DNA from: Hymenopus coronatus
Lineage: Eukaryota > Arthropoda > Insecta > Mantodea > Hymenopodidae
Length of the DNA: 64,000 nucleotides
Direction: 5' to 3'
Assembly (NCBI GenBank): GCA_030762935.1
Contig: CM060884.1
Coordinates: 78,141,696-78,205,695, forward strand
Below the pieces are notes generated by a model. The model was not told the origin of the DNA and made no database searches. It was given only the letters and a program-made list of their open reading frames with translations. Shown here piece by piece: positions 36,801 to 50,487 of the stretch; position 1 is the stretch's first letter; each line of letters opens with the position of its first letter. The position numbers and the translations under genes are program-made.

Positions 36801-38594
36801 AGCAATATGGAACCTCACATTAATATCACACCCGACATTAGCTAACATAGCAATATAGAACCTCACATTAATATCACACCCGACATTAGCTAACATAGCA
36901 ATATGGAACCTCACATTAATATCACACCCGACATTAGCTAACATAGCAATATGGAACCTCACATTAATATCACACCCGACATTAGCTAACATAGCAATAT
37001 GGTACCTCACATTAATATCACACCCGACATTAGCTAACATAGCAATATGGAACCTCACATTAATATCACACCCGACATTAGCTAACATAGCAATATGGAA
37101 CCTCACATTAATATCACACCCGACATTAGCTAACATAGCAATATAGAACCTCACATTAATATCACACCCGACATTAGCTAGCATAACAATATAGAACCTC
37201 ACATTAATATCACATCCGACATTAGCTAACATAGCAATATAGAACCTCACATTAATATCACACCCGACATTAGCTAGCATAGCAATATAGAACCTCACAT
37301 TAATATCACACCCGACATTAGCTAACATAGCAATATAGAACCTCACATTAATATCACACCCGCCATTAGCTAACATAGCAATATAGAACCTCACATTAAT
37401 ATCACACCCGACATTAGCTAGCATAGCAATATAGAACCTCACATTAATATCACACCCGACATTAGCTAGCATAGCAATATGGAACCTCACATTAATATCA
37501 CACCCGACATTAGCTAACATAGCAATATAGAACCTCACATTAATATCACACCCGACATTAGCTAACATAGCAATATAGAACCTCACATTAATATCACACC
37601 CGACATTAGCTAGCATAGCAATATAGAACCTCACATTAATATCACACCCGACATTAGCTAGCATAGCAATATGGAACCTCACATTAATATCACACCCGAC
37701 ATTAGCTAACATAGCAATATGGAACCTCACATTAATATCACACCCGACATTAGCTAACATAGCAATATAGAACCTCTCATTAATATCACACCCGACATTA
37801 GCTAACATAGCAATATAGAACCTCTCATTAATATCACACCCGACATTAGCTAACATAGTAATATGGAACCTCACATTAATATCACACCCGACATTAGCTA
37901 GCATAGCAATATGGAACCTCACATTAATATCACACCCGACATTAGCCTGCATAGCAATATGGAACCTCTCATTAATATCACACCCGACATTAGCTAGCAT
38001 AGCAATGTAGAACCTCACATTAATATCACACCCGACATTAGCTAACATAGCAATATGGAACCTCACATTAATATCACACCCGACATTAGCTAGCATAGCA
38101 ATATGGAACCTCACATTAATATCACACCCGACATTAGCTAACATAGCAATATGGAACCTCACATTAATATCACACCCGACATTAGCTAGCATAGCAATAT
38201 AGAACCTCACATTAATATCACACCCGACATTAGCTAACATAGCAATATAGAACCTCACATTAATATCACACCCGACATTAGCTAACATAGCAATATGGAA
38301 CCTCACATTAATATCACACCCGACATTAGCTAACATAGCAATATAGAACCTCACATTAATATCACACCCGACATTAGCTAACATAGCAATATGGAACCTC
38401 ACATTAATATCACACCCGACATTAGCTAACATAGCAATATAGAACCTCACATTAATATCACACCCGACATTAGCTAACATAGCAATATGGAACCTCACAT
38501 TAATATCACACCCGACATTAGCTAACATAGCAATATGGAACCTCACATTAATATCACACCCGACATTAGCTAGCATAGCAATATGCAACCTCAC
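30871..38594. repeat. Higher-order superunit 1 (P+Q, 7,724 bp)
   Basis: It is bounded by the unit variant CAATATGCAACC at 30.86 kb and again at 38.58 kb. The P half carries two CACCCCCGAC units (31886 and 31936) and the AGCCAACATA variant at 33531. The Q half carries one CACCCCCGAC unit (35676), lacks the AGCTTTATGG unit, and has a unique final segment with TTAGCCTGCATAGC at about 37941. Confidence 0.9.
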
Positions 38595-41500
38595 ATTAAT
38601 ATCTCACCCGACATTAGCTAGCATAGCAATATAGAACCTCACATTAATATCACACCCGACATTAGCTAACATAGCAATATAGAACCTCACATTAATATCT
38701 CACCCGACATTAGCTAGCATAGCAATATAGAACCTCACATTAATATCTCACCCGACATTAGCTAGCATAGCAATATAGAACCTCACATTAATATCTCACC
38801 CGACATTAGCTAGCATAGCAATATAGAACCTCGAATTAATATCACACCCGACATTAGCTAACATAGCAATATAGAACCTCACATTAATATCACACCCGAC
38901 ATTAGCTAGCATAGCAATATAGAACCTCACATTAATATCTCACCCGACATTAGCTAACATAGCAATATGGAACCTCTCATTAATATCACACCCGACATTA
39001 GCTAACATAGCAATATAGAACCTCACATTAATATCACACCCGACATTAGCTAACATAGCAATATAGAACCTCACATTAATATCACACCCGACATTAGCTA
39101 ACATAGCAATATAGAACCTCACATTAATATCACACCCGACATTAGCTAACATAGCAATATAGAACCTCACATTAATATCACACCCGACATTAGCTAACAT
39201 AGCAATATGGAACCTCACATTAATATCAAACCCGACATTAGCTAACATAGCAATATAGAACCTCACATTAATATCACACCCGACATTAGCTAACATAGCA
39301 ATATAGAACCTCACATTAATATCACACCCGACATTAGCTAACATAGCAATATGGAACCTCACATTAATATCACACCCGACATTAGCTAACATAGCAATAT
39401 GGAACCTCACATTAATATCACACCCGACATTAGCTAACATAGCAATATAGAACCTCACATTAATATCACACCCGACATTAGCTAACATAGCAATATGGAA
39501 CCTCACATTAATATCACACCCGACATTAGCTAACATAGCAATATGCAACCTCACATTAATATCACACCCGACATTAGCTAACATAGCAATATAGAACCTC
39601 ACATTAATATCACCCCCGACATTAGCTAACATAGCAATATGGAACCTCACATTAATATCACCCCCGACATTAGCTAACATAGCAATATGGAACCTCACAT
39701 TAATATCACACCCGACATTAGCTAACATAGCAATATAGAACCTCTCATTAATATCACACCCGACATTAGCTAACATAGCAATATAGAACCTCACATTAAT
39801 ATCACACCCGACATTAGCTAGCATAGCAATATGGAACCTCACATTAATATCACACCCGACATTAGCTAACATAGCAATATGGAACCTCACATTAATATCA
39901 CACCCGACATTAGCTAACATAGCAATATGGAACCTCACATTAATATCACACCCGACATTAGCTAACATAGCAATATAGAACCTCACATTAATATCACACC
40001 CGACATTAGCTAACATAGCAATATGGAACCTCACATTAATATCACACCCGACATTAGCTAACATAGCAATATGGAACCTCACATTAATATCACACCCGAC
40101 ATTAGCTAACATAGCAATATAGAACCTCTCATTAATATCACACCGACATTAGCTAACATAGCAATATGGAACCTCACATTAATATCACACCCGACATTAG
40201 CTAGCATAGCAATATGGAACCTCACATTAATATCACACCCGACATTAGCTAGCATAGCAATATGGAACCTCTCATTAATATCACACCCGACATTAGCTAG
40301 CATAGCAATATAGAACCTCACATTAATATCACACCCGACATTAGCTAGCATAGCAATATGGAACCTCACATTAATATCACACCCGACATTAGCTAACATA
40401 GCAATATAGAACCTCACATTAATATCACACCCGACATTAGCTAACATAGCAATATAGAACCTCACATTAATATCACACCCGACATTAGCTAACATAGCAA
40501 TATGGAACCTCACATTAATATCACACCCGACATTAGCTAGCATAGCAATATGGAACCTCACATTAATATCACACCCGACATTAGCTAACATAGCAATATG
40601 GAACCTCACATTAATATCACACCCGACATTAGCTAGCATAGCAATATAGAACCTCACATTAATATCACACCCGACATTAGCTAACATAGCAATATAGAAC
40701 CTCACATTAATATCACACCCGACATTAGCTAACATAGCAATATGGAACCTCACATTAATATCACACCCGACATTAGCTAACATAGCAATATAGAACCTCA
40801 CATTAATATCACACCCGACATTAGCTAACATAGCAATATGGAACCTCACATTAATATCACACCCTACATTAGCTAACATAGCAATATGGAACCTCACATT
40901 AATATCACACCCGACATTAGCTAACATAGCAATATGGTACCTCACATTAATATCACACCCGACATTAGCTAACATAGCAATATGGAACCTCACATTAATA
41001 TCACACCCGACATTAGCTAACATAGCAATATGGAACCTCACATTAATATCACACCCGACATTAGCTAACATAGCAATATAGAACCTCACATTAATATCAC
41101 ACCCGACATTAGCTAGCATAACAATATAGAACCTCACATTAATATCACATCCGACATTAGCTAACATAGCAATATAGAACCTCACATTAATATCACACCC
41201 GACATTAGCTAGCATAGCAATATAGAACCTCACATTAATATCACACCCGACATTAGCCAACATAGCAATATAGAACCTCACATTAATATCACACCCGCCA
41301 TTAGCTAACATAGCAATATAGAACCTCACATTAATATCACACCCGACATTAGCTAGCATAGCAATATAGAACCTCACATTAATATCACACGACATTAGCT
41401 AACATAGCTTTATGGAACCTCACATTAATATCACACCCGACATTAGCTAACATAGCAATATGGAACCTCACATTAATATCACACCCGACATTAGCTAGCA

Positions 41501-44500
41501 TAGCAATATGGAACCTCACATTAATATCACACCCGACATTAGCTAGCATAGCAATATAGAATCTCACATTAATATCACACCCGACATTAGCTAACATAGC
41601 AATATGGAACCTCAGATTAATATCACACCCGACATTAGCTAGCATAGCAATATGGAATCTCACATTAATATCACACCCGACATTAGCTAGCATAGCAATA
41701 TGGAACCTCACATTAATATCACACCCGACATTAGCTAGCATAGCAATATAGAATCTCACATTAATATCACACCCGACATTAGCTAGCATAGCAATATGGA
41801 ACCTCACATTAATATCACACCCGACATTAGCTAACATAGCAATATAGAACCTCACATTAATATCACACCCGACATTAGCTAGCATAGCAATATAGAATCT
41901 CACATTAATATCACACCCGACATTAGCTAGCATAGCAATATGGAATCTCACATTAATATCACACCCGACATTAGCTAACATAGCAATATGGAACCTCACA
42001 TTAATATCACACCCGACATTAGCTAGCATAGCAATATGGAACCTCACATTAATATCACACCCGACATTAGCTAGCATAGCAATATAGAACCTCACATTAA
42101 TATCACACCCGACATTAGCTAGCATAGCAATATAGAACCTCACATTAATATCACACCCGACATTAGCTAGCATAGCAATATGGAACCTCACATTAATATC
42201 ACACCCGACATTAGCTAACATAGCAATATGGAACCTCACATTAATATCACACCCGACATTAGCTAACATAGCAATATGGAACCTCACATTAATATCACAC
42301 CCGACATTAGCTAACATAGCAATATGGAACCTCACATTAATATCACACCCGACATTAGCTAGCATAGCAATATGCAACCTCACATTAATATCTCACCCGA
42401 CATTAGCTAGCATAGCAATATAGAACCTCACATTAATATCACACCCGACATTAGCTAACATAGCAATATAGAACCTCACATTAATATCTCACCCGACATT
42501 AGCTAGCATAGCAATATAGAACCTCACATTAATATCTCACCCGACATTAGCTAGCATAGCAATATAGAACCTCACATTAATATCTCACCCGACATTAGCT
42601 AGCATAGCAATATAGAACCTCGAATTAATATCACACCCGACATTAGCTAACATAGCAATATAGAACCTCACATTAATATCACACCCGACATTAGCTAGCA
42701 TAGCAATATAGAACCTCACATTAATATCTCACCCGACATTAGCTAACATAGCAATATGGAACCTCTCATTAATATCACACCCGACATTAGCTAACATAGC
42801 AATATAGAACCTCACATTAATATCACACCCGACATTAGCTAACATAGCAATATAGAACCTCACATTAATATCACACCCGACATTAGCTAACATAGCAATA
42901 TAGAACCTCACATTAATATCACACCCGACATTAGCTAACATAGCAATATAGAACCTCACATTAATATCACACCCGACATTAGCTAACATAGCAATATGGA
43001 ACCTCACATTAATATCAAACCCGACATTAGCTAACATAGCAATATAGAACCTCACATTAATATCACACCCGACATTAGCTAACATAGCAATATAGAACCT
43101 CACATTAATATCACACCCGACATTAGCTAACATAGCAATATGGAACCTCACATTAATATCACACCCGACATTAGCTAACATAGCAATATGGAACCTCACA
43201 TTAATATCACACCCGACATTAGCTAACATAGCAATATAGAACCTCACATTAATATCACACCCGACATTAGCTAACATAGCAATATGGAACCTCACATTAA
43301 TATCACACCCGACATTAGCTAACATAGCAATATGCAACCTCACATTAATATCACACCCGACATTAGCTAACATAGCAATATAGAACCTCACATTAATATC
43401 ACCCCCGACATTAGCTAACATAGCAATATGGAACCTCACATTAATATCACACCCGACATTAGCTAACATAGCAATATGGAACCTCACATTAATATCACAC
43501 CCGACATTAGCTAACATAGCAATATAGAACCTCTCATTAATATCACACCCGACATTAGCTAACATAGCAATATAGAACCTCACATTAATATCACACCCGA
43601 CATTAGCTAGCATAGCAATATGGAACCTCACATTAATATCACACCCGACATTAGCTAACATAGCAATATGGAACCTCACATTAATATCACACCCGACATT
43701 AGCTAACATAGCAATTAGGAACCTCACATTAATATCACACCCGACATTAGCTAACATAGCAATATAGAACCTCACATTAATATCACACCCGACATTAGCT
43801 AACATAGCAATATGGAACCTCACATTAATATCACACCCGACATTAGCTAACATAGCAATATGGAACCTCACATTAATATCACACCCGACATTAGCTAACA
43901 TAGCAATATAGAACCTCTCATTAATATCACACCGACATTAGCTAACATAGCAATATGGAACCTCACATTAATATCACACCCGACATTAGCTAGCATAGCA
44001 ATATGGAACCTCACATTAATATCACACCCGACATTAGCTAGCATAGCAATATGGAACCTCTCATTAATATCACACCCGACATTAGCTAGCATAGCAATAT
44101 AGAACCTCACATTAATATCACACCCGACATTAGCTAGCATAGCAATATGGAACCTCACATTAATATCACACCCGACATTAGCTAACATAGCAATATAGAA
44201 CCTCACATTAATATCACACCCGACATTAGCTAACATAGCAATATAGAACCTCACATTAATATCACACCCGACATTAGCTAACATAGCAATATGGAACCTC
44301 ACATTAATATCACACCCGACATTAGCTAGCATAGCAATATGGAACCTCACATTAATATCACACCCGACATTAGCTAACATAGCAATATGGAACCTCACAT
44401 TAATATCACACCCGACATTAGCTAGCATAGCAATATAGAACCTCACATTAATATCACACCCGACATTAGCTAACATAGCAATATAGAACCTCACATTAAT

Positions 44501-46300
44501 ATCACACCCGACATTAGCTAACATAGCAATATGGAACCTCACATTAATATCACACCCGACATTAGCTAACATAGCAATATAGAACCTCACATTAATATCA
44601 CACCCGACATTAGCTAACATAGCAATATGGAACCTCACATTAATATCACACCCGACATTAGCTAACATAGCAATATGGAACCTCACATTAATATCACACC
44701 CGACATTAGCTAACATAGCAATATGGTACCTCACATTAATATCACACCCGACATTAGCTAACATAGCAATATGGAACCTCACATTAATATCACACCCGAC
44801 ATTAGCTAACATAGCAATATGGAACCTCACATTAATATCACACCCGACATTAGCTAACATAGCAATATAGAACCTCACATTAATATCACACCCGACATTA
44901 GCTAGCATAACAATATAGAACCTCACATTAATATCACATCCGACATTAGCTAACATAGCAATATAGAACCTCACATTAATATCACACCCGACATTAGCTA
45001 GCATAGCAATATAGAACCTCACATTAATATCACACCCGACATTAGCTAACATAGCAATATAGAACCTCACATTAATATCACACCCGCCATTAGCTAACAT
45101 AGCAATATAGAACCTCACATTAATATCACACCCGACATTAGCTAGCATAGCAATATAGAACCTCACATTAATATCACACCCGACATTAGCTAGCATAGCA
45201 ATATGGAACCTCACATTAATATCACACCCGACATTAGCTAACATAGCAATATAGAACCTCACATTAATATCACACCCGACATTAGCTAACATAGCAATAT
45301 AGAACCTCACATTAATATCACACCCGACATTAGCTAGCATAGCAATATAGAACCTCACATTAATATCACACCCGACATTAGCTAGCATAGCAATATGGAA
45401 CCTCACATTAATATCACACCCGACATTAGCTAACATAGCAATATGGAACCTCACATTAATATCACACCCGACATTAGCTAACATAGCAATATAGAACCTC
45501 TCATTAATATCACACCCGACATTAGCTAACATAGCAATATAGAACCTCTCATTAATATCACACCCGACATTAGCTAACATAGTAATATGGAACCTCACAT
45601 TAATATCACACCCGACATTAGCTAGCATAGCAATATGGAACCTCACATTAATATCACACCCGACATTAGCCTGCATAGCAATATGGAACCTCTCATTAAT
45701 ATCACACCCGACATTAGCTAGCATAGCAATGTAGAACCTCACATTAATATCACACCCGACATTAGCTAACATAGCAATATGGAACCTCACATTAATATCA
45801 CACCCGACATTAGCTAGCATAGCAATATGGAACCTCACATTAATATCACACCCGACATTAGCTAACATAGCAATATGGAACCTCACATTAATATCACACC
45901 CGACATTAGCTAGCATAGCAATATAGAACCTCACATTAATATCACACCCGACATTAGCTAACATAGCAATATAGAACCTCACATTAATATCACACCCGAC
46001 ATTAGCTAACATAGCAATATGGAACCTCACATTAATATCACACCCGACATTAGCTAACATAGCAATATAGAACCTCACATTAATATCACACCCGACATTA
46101 GCTAACATAGCAATATGGAACCTCACATTAATATCACACCCGACATTAGCTAACATAGCAATATAGAACCTCACATTAATATCACACCCGACATTAGCTA
46201 ACATAGCAATATGGAACCTCACATTAATATCACACCCGACATTAGCTAACATAGCAATATGGAACCTCACATTAATATCACACCCGACATTAGCTAACAT
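38595..46300. repeat. Higher-order superunit 2 (P2+Q2, about 7.7 kb)
   Basis: It repeats superunit 1 at an offset of exactly 7,724 bp. Shared rare variants include AGCCAACATA (33531 and 41255), TTAGCCTGC (37941 and 45665) and the one-base-deleted CACCGACATT (32417 and 40141). Private changes include CAATTAGG at about 43714. The final units diverge from Q after about 46.2 kb. Confidence 0.88.
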
Positions 46301-46824
46301 AGCAATATGGAACCTCACATTAATATCACACCCGACATTAGCTAACATAGCAATATAGAACCTCACATTAATATCACACCCGACATTAGCTAACATAGCA
46401 ATATGGAACCTCACATTAATATCACACCCGACATTAGCTAACATAGCAATATGGAACCTCACATTAATATCACACGACATTAGCTAACATAGCAATATGG
46501 AACCTCACATTAATATCACACCCGACATTAGCTAACATAGCAATATGGAACCTCACATTAATATCACACCCGACATTAGCTAACATAGCAATATGGAACC
46601 TCACATTAATATCACACCCGACATTAGCTAACATAGCAATATAGAACCTCACATTAATATCACACCCGACATTAGCTAACATAGCAATATGGAACCTCAC
46701 ATTAATATCACACCCGACATTAGCTAACATAGCAATATGGAACCTCACATTAATATCACACGACATTAGCTAACATAGCAATATAGAACCTCTCATTAAG
46801 CCTATTTATTTACAAGATTTCACT

Positions 46825-46912
46825 TTCTCTACAATTACTATGTACATGGTGATAGAGAAGGTGTTTTATTGCACCCAAAAATTCGATACCGAGATTTCAC
46901 TGGAAATACATG
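46825..46912 (-). mobile_element. Foldback right-end fragment, inverted
   Basis: CACTTTCTCTACAATTACTA, TGTACATGG and CACCCAAAAATTCGATACCG form the inverted right end. It is fused at 46913 to a plus-strand arm body beginning CTATTTACTTCATGCTAATC. The fragment lies 25 bp from the end of the 48-bp array. Confidence 0.82.
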
Positions 46913-47674
46913 TCTATTTACTTCATGCTAATCCAAAAAAATATAGCAGAAATAGTCTTATTTCTTGCTTCCTTGAAGTAGAAGCGAAATAAAGGAGTAC
47001 CATAGGTTAAAGTGATAGTCAAAGGCTGGTTGCTATGTGACTGAAGTTTCTTGGTTTGTATGGACACGAGTTGACAAATTCCTGCATGAGAAAAGTATAA
47101 GTTTTTTTTAAAACTGAAACCAATAACAAGGAATATTTCAAAACCGATCAACTCCACGAACATATTATACATATATGTATGTATAATATGCTTATTTTAA
47201 CGTGCTTTACGTTTTTTGTGTGGTAAGTTTATGTCCATCTCTTACGGTTTAGCAGTTATACAAAATTCCGTAAAAGTCATCCCAAATAAAGTAGTCTTCA
47301 GAGGCTATTCCAGAAAACTCAAGATATACATATTAACCGTCAGGTAAATTTTTAAACAAAATTGCTATTTTTGAGAAGAACAAACGTTTTTGAAAAAGTT
47401 CCACGTGAAGGGTAGTTGGGGGTGGGAGGATTTGCTTGAAAATCTTCGGGTTTGCTACTTAACGTCTTTTCGTTTTTGAGCTACGTTCTCAAAATTCACA
47501 GAGACACATACGCGCGCGCGCGCGCAGAATCACACAGGTCCTTTTTTTTAATTTCTTTTTTTTGGGGGTGAACATGTATTTCCGGTGAAATCTCAGTATC
47601 CAATTTTTGGATGGAATGCAAAACCTTCTTTATACACTATGTATGTACATAGTACATACGTGTACAGAAAGTAA
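46913..47674 (+). mobile_element. Foldback-family arm, left end missing
   Basis: The body runs from the TACTTCATGCTAATCC block to the palindromic right end ACTATGTATGTACATAGT and ends CAGAAAGTAAAA. It contains a (CG)n run at 47511-47525 where other copies have (CA)n. A minus-strand copy starts about 10 bp beyond, making an inverted pair around one shared hairpin. Confidence 0.87.
47511..47525. repeat. (CG)n run inside a foldback copy
   Basis: Fifteen alternating C and G bases replace the CA-rich stretch of sister copies. Alternating CG is the classic sequence for Z-DNA formation. Confidence 0.9.
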
Positions 47675-47684
47675 AAAAATAATT

Positions 47685-48345
47685 TCTAGAAAAGAGTTCT
47701 TATGTGTGTGAGTGTATATGTCCGTGTGTCCGTAAACACAATAACTCAAAAACGAAAAGTCGGTAAAATACCAAAGTTGGTATATAAGTTTAGTATCTTC
47801 CAGGGATGCGACACGAGGATTTTTAAGAAATTCCCCCTACACAAAATGGCTCAAACGATTTTTATTAAAATATCATATATTAAAGATATTTACATGAAAA
47901 ATAAAATGTATATATTGAATTTTCTGGAAATATCTCTCTTTATTGTGGATGCATTTCACTAAGTTTTGCATAGCTGTTAAATTAAGTAAGAGATAGACAA
48001 ACTCTTCCTGCACAAAAAATGTAGATTTCGTTAAAACACAGAATCTATGTCATAAGAATACATTTTTTTAGATGAGTTGAACCTTTTTATTGAATTCAGC
48101 TTTAAAATAATTAAATGAGAATATGAGAATTCCAGGCAATGCATGGAAACAGATTTCAACCAGCTTTTAAAACATTTGACTGTCACTTTAACTTATTTCG
48201 CTTCTATTTACAAGGAAGCAAGTAATAAGACTATTTCTGCTAATGTTTATCTCGATTAGCTGAAATATTTAGCAGAATAAGCTTTTTATATATAATTTGT
48301 TACAGAGATGTGGAGAAAGTCAGGTGAATGGAACACATCAGATAG
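47685..48345 (-). mobile_element. Foldback arm, inverted partner
   Basis: The inverted arm runs from CAATAACTCAAAAACGAAAA to the left end CAGAGATGTGGAGAAAGTCA, GGTGAATGGAACACATCAG at about 48300-48340. Its own right-end block is absent, so it shares the hairpin of the plus-strand arm to its left. Confidence 0.85.
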
Positions 48346-48925
48346 CACTTTCTCTACACGTACTATGTATGAATGAATAAGTGTATTTATTAACATAGCA
48401 ATATTATACATAGAATTTCAACAATCACACGGGACAACAGATCGTACGTGCTTTTGTAATACACATTACAAGCAATATTAAAACAACAACCACAACAAAG
48501 AATTAAAAGAAAAACAAAGGAAATACACAGTCAAAAGCAATATTAAACAAGAGTAAAGAATTAAGAGTGAACCCGAAAATAAAAATACAAAGATATTCAA
48601 ATATAGCAATTTAAATTTACAGCACAGAGTACATCTTCATAAATGTAGATAGATACACCTAAAATAAATATATACACATAATATATACACAATATACCTT
48701 CTCTGTGCATTGCACAATTATTTGCTGTCTGTCAATATCACAGAGGAGGTTCTTAATTTTTCTCCAAATACTCCGCCTGTTTTCCTGCCCCGAATGTCTC
48801 CCATCCCAATGGTTTCCAACCCTTTCTTTTATTTTGATGCCCACGTCATATTACCTTCCATTCGCAACTGTTCACGGTAGCAGACTGCCCTAATTAGAGA
48901 TTGGTTTCCCTGAACGATTCTCATC
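48346..48925 (-). mobile_element. Possible LINE 3' end, minus strand
   Basis: On the minus strand the segment ends with AATAAATACACTTATTCATT at about 48365-48385, which looks like a LINE 3' terminus with an ATTC-type tail. A 61-codon open frame at 48659-48844 (IKERVGNHWDGRHSGQENRR) is unrecognised. A second inverted foldback end (CACTTTCTCTACACGTACTA) lies at 48351-48370. The assignment is weak. Confidence 0.3.
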
Positions 48926-49655
48926 CAATATACTATGTATATAGTGTATAGAGATGGTATTGCATTGTACCCAAAAACTCGATACCGAGATTTCACCGGA
49001 AATACATGTTTGAGTCCCCCTGATTTAAAAAAAAAGACTTTTCAGAAAAAGGTCCGTGTGTGTCTGTGGACAGCATAACTCAAAAACGAAAAGACCATTG
49101 AATACCAAACTTGGTATTTAAGTTCCATATCTTCTAAGGATGCGACACAAAGATTTTGAGAAAAATCTCCCCACCCCAAACAACCCTTTACATGGAACTT
49201 TCGAAAATATTGATTTTCTAAAAAATATATGTAACGATTTTGATTAAAATGTCGTATATTATATACCTGACAAATAATAGGTAAATGTTGAATTTTCTGG
49301 GAATAGCCTCTGAAGACTACTTTATTCCTGATAAATTATACGGAATTTTGTATAACTGCTAAACCGTAAGAGATGGACAAAAACTTACCATATAAAAAAA
49401 ATGTGGAGTACGTTAAAACACACAATTTATGTAATTGACATTTTTTTCGTGGAGCTGATCGGTTTTTAGATATTCCTTGTTTTTGCTTTCAGCTTTGAAA
49501 AACCTTTTTACTTACAAGGAAGCAAGTAATAAGACTATTTCTGCTAATGTTTTCTCAATTAGTATGAAGTAAATAGAAGAATAAGCTTTTTAACAATAAT
49601 TTGTGCAGAGCTGTAGAGAAAGTCATGTGAATGGAACACATCAGATATTTTTATT
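48926..49655 (-). mobile_element. Foldback-family repeat, near-complete inverted arm
   Basis: The inverted right end (ATACTATGTATATAGTGTAT, then CCAAAAACTCGATACCGAG) starts at about 48930. The left end is at 49612-49655 (GAGCTGTAGAGAAAGTCATG, TGAATGGAACACATCAG). The arm is colinear with the consensus, with a small deletion near 49500. Confidence 0.88.
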
Positions 49656-49980
49656 CATCTTGAAGCTCAAAGGTGGTAATAGCGGGATTTTGGAGGTGCT
49701 AAAACAGTTAAAATAACGTATTAATATAAACGTGCTAGGACTTTACAAATACAGTATAGAGAACAGGATACGGTTATAATGTGGAGCGTAATCATGGGGT
49801 TATACTGTATTTACTGCCAACCTTATAGTCAGTCCTGTAGGCCACTATGTTGCAATAATTAAAACTGCAGCGAAACGAGCCGTACTGAATTAAAATTCAA
49901 CACGAAATGTAAAAATGTTTATGTTGCAAAAATAAAACATTACTACTAATTATCATTGTGGCAGAATCCACTCCCTTTCA
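49656..49980. other. Unique spacer, no gene seen
   Basis: An imperfect inverted motif TACAGTATA / TATACTGTA occurs at about 49750 and 49801. I recognise nothing else. Confidence 0.35.
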
Positions 49981-50180
49981 AGAGGGAGAGAGAGAGGGAG
50001 AGGGAGGGAGAGAGGGAGAGAGAGAGGGGGGAGAGGGATAGAGAGAGGGAGAGAGAGAAGGAGAGAGAGGGAGAGAGAGGGGGAGAGAGGGAGAGAGAGA
50101 AGGAGAGAGAGGGAGAGAGAGGGAGAGAGGAAGAGAGAGAGAGGGAGAGAGAGAGGGAGAAAGAGAGGGAGAGAGAGAGG
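49981..50180. repeat. Polypurine (GGGAGAGA)n tract
   Basis: About 200 bp consist of G and A, with a single T and no C on the plus strand, built from GAGAGA and GGGAGA words. Perfect polypurine/polypyrimidine tracts of this length can adopt triplex (H-DNA) structure. The Arg/Glu-rich and Ser/Leu-rich open frames over it are repeat translations. Confidence 0.95.
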
Positions 50181-50315
50181 TTTATCGATATATTGTGTTG
50201 ATACAAAATCTTGTTTTGCAACAATTTAGAACACTTTTTCAAGCTGATATATTTCGCAGAGAATATCATCTCTTTGTTGTTATATTGGTAATGTTATATT
50301 GACACGGTACTGTTA

Positions 50316-50383
50316 GAACCAGGCCGCGGCCAGAACTCGCCTTTAGCGCTCTAACCATTGAGCTACCGCGACTAGACACCTAA
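50316..50383 (-). mobile_element. tRNA-like SINE head fragment
   Basis: On the minus strand GCGGTAGCTCAATGGTTAGA (A box) is followed about 32 bases later by TGGTTCTAACAG (B-box-like). An intact tRNA cloverleaf is not evident. It is probably the promoter part of a SINE. Confidence 0.55.
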
Positions 50384-50487
50384 TTCTCCAACTTATTCGT
50401 GTATTTACCCGGTCTACTTTAATGGTACTCATATATGTACGTCCCTATTATGGTCTAATTGTATCATCATATTGGTGATGTAATGAC

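Larger units (their letters stand above)
29483..46799. repeat. Giant 48-bp satellite array with higher-order repeats, about 361 units
   Basis: The unit is CCTCACATTAATATCACACC, CGACATTAGCTAACATAGC, AATATGGAA. Common variants are CTAAC/CTAGC, TATGG/TATAG, CTCACA/CTCTCA and CACACC/CTCACC. Rare variants mark larger units. P (30871-34659, 3,789 bp) and Q (34660-38594, 3,935 bp) alternate: P2 is 38595-42383 and Q2 is 42384 to about 46.3 kb. P plus Q is 7,724 bp. P and Q share a linker plus two segments and then differ in a final segment of about 1.0-1.15 kb. The minus strand encodes a 16-residue periodic peptide (MLANVGCDINVRFHIA) in open frames up to 861 codons, but only because 48 is a multiple of three. 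Single 1- and 2-bp deletions (CACACCGAC, CACACGAC) break the frames at fixed places. Confidence 0.97.

Noticed and set aside
29872..46480. Large minus-strand repeat proteins with the 16-residue motif MLANVGCDINVRFHIA
   Set aside because: The frames stay open because the period is 48 bp. There is no promoter, leader, splice or domain evidence, and replacement changes are common.
29483..46799. CRISPR array
   Set aside because: The repeats are directly contiguous 48-bp units with no unique spacers, and the context is eukaryotic.
49956..50269. Arg/Glu-rich nuclear protein or Ser/Leu-rich secreted protein
   Set aside because: Both are translations of the polypurine tract in opposite directions.
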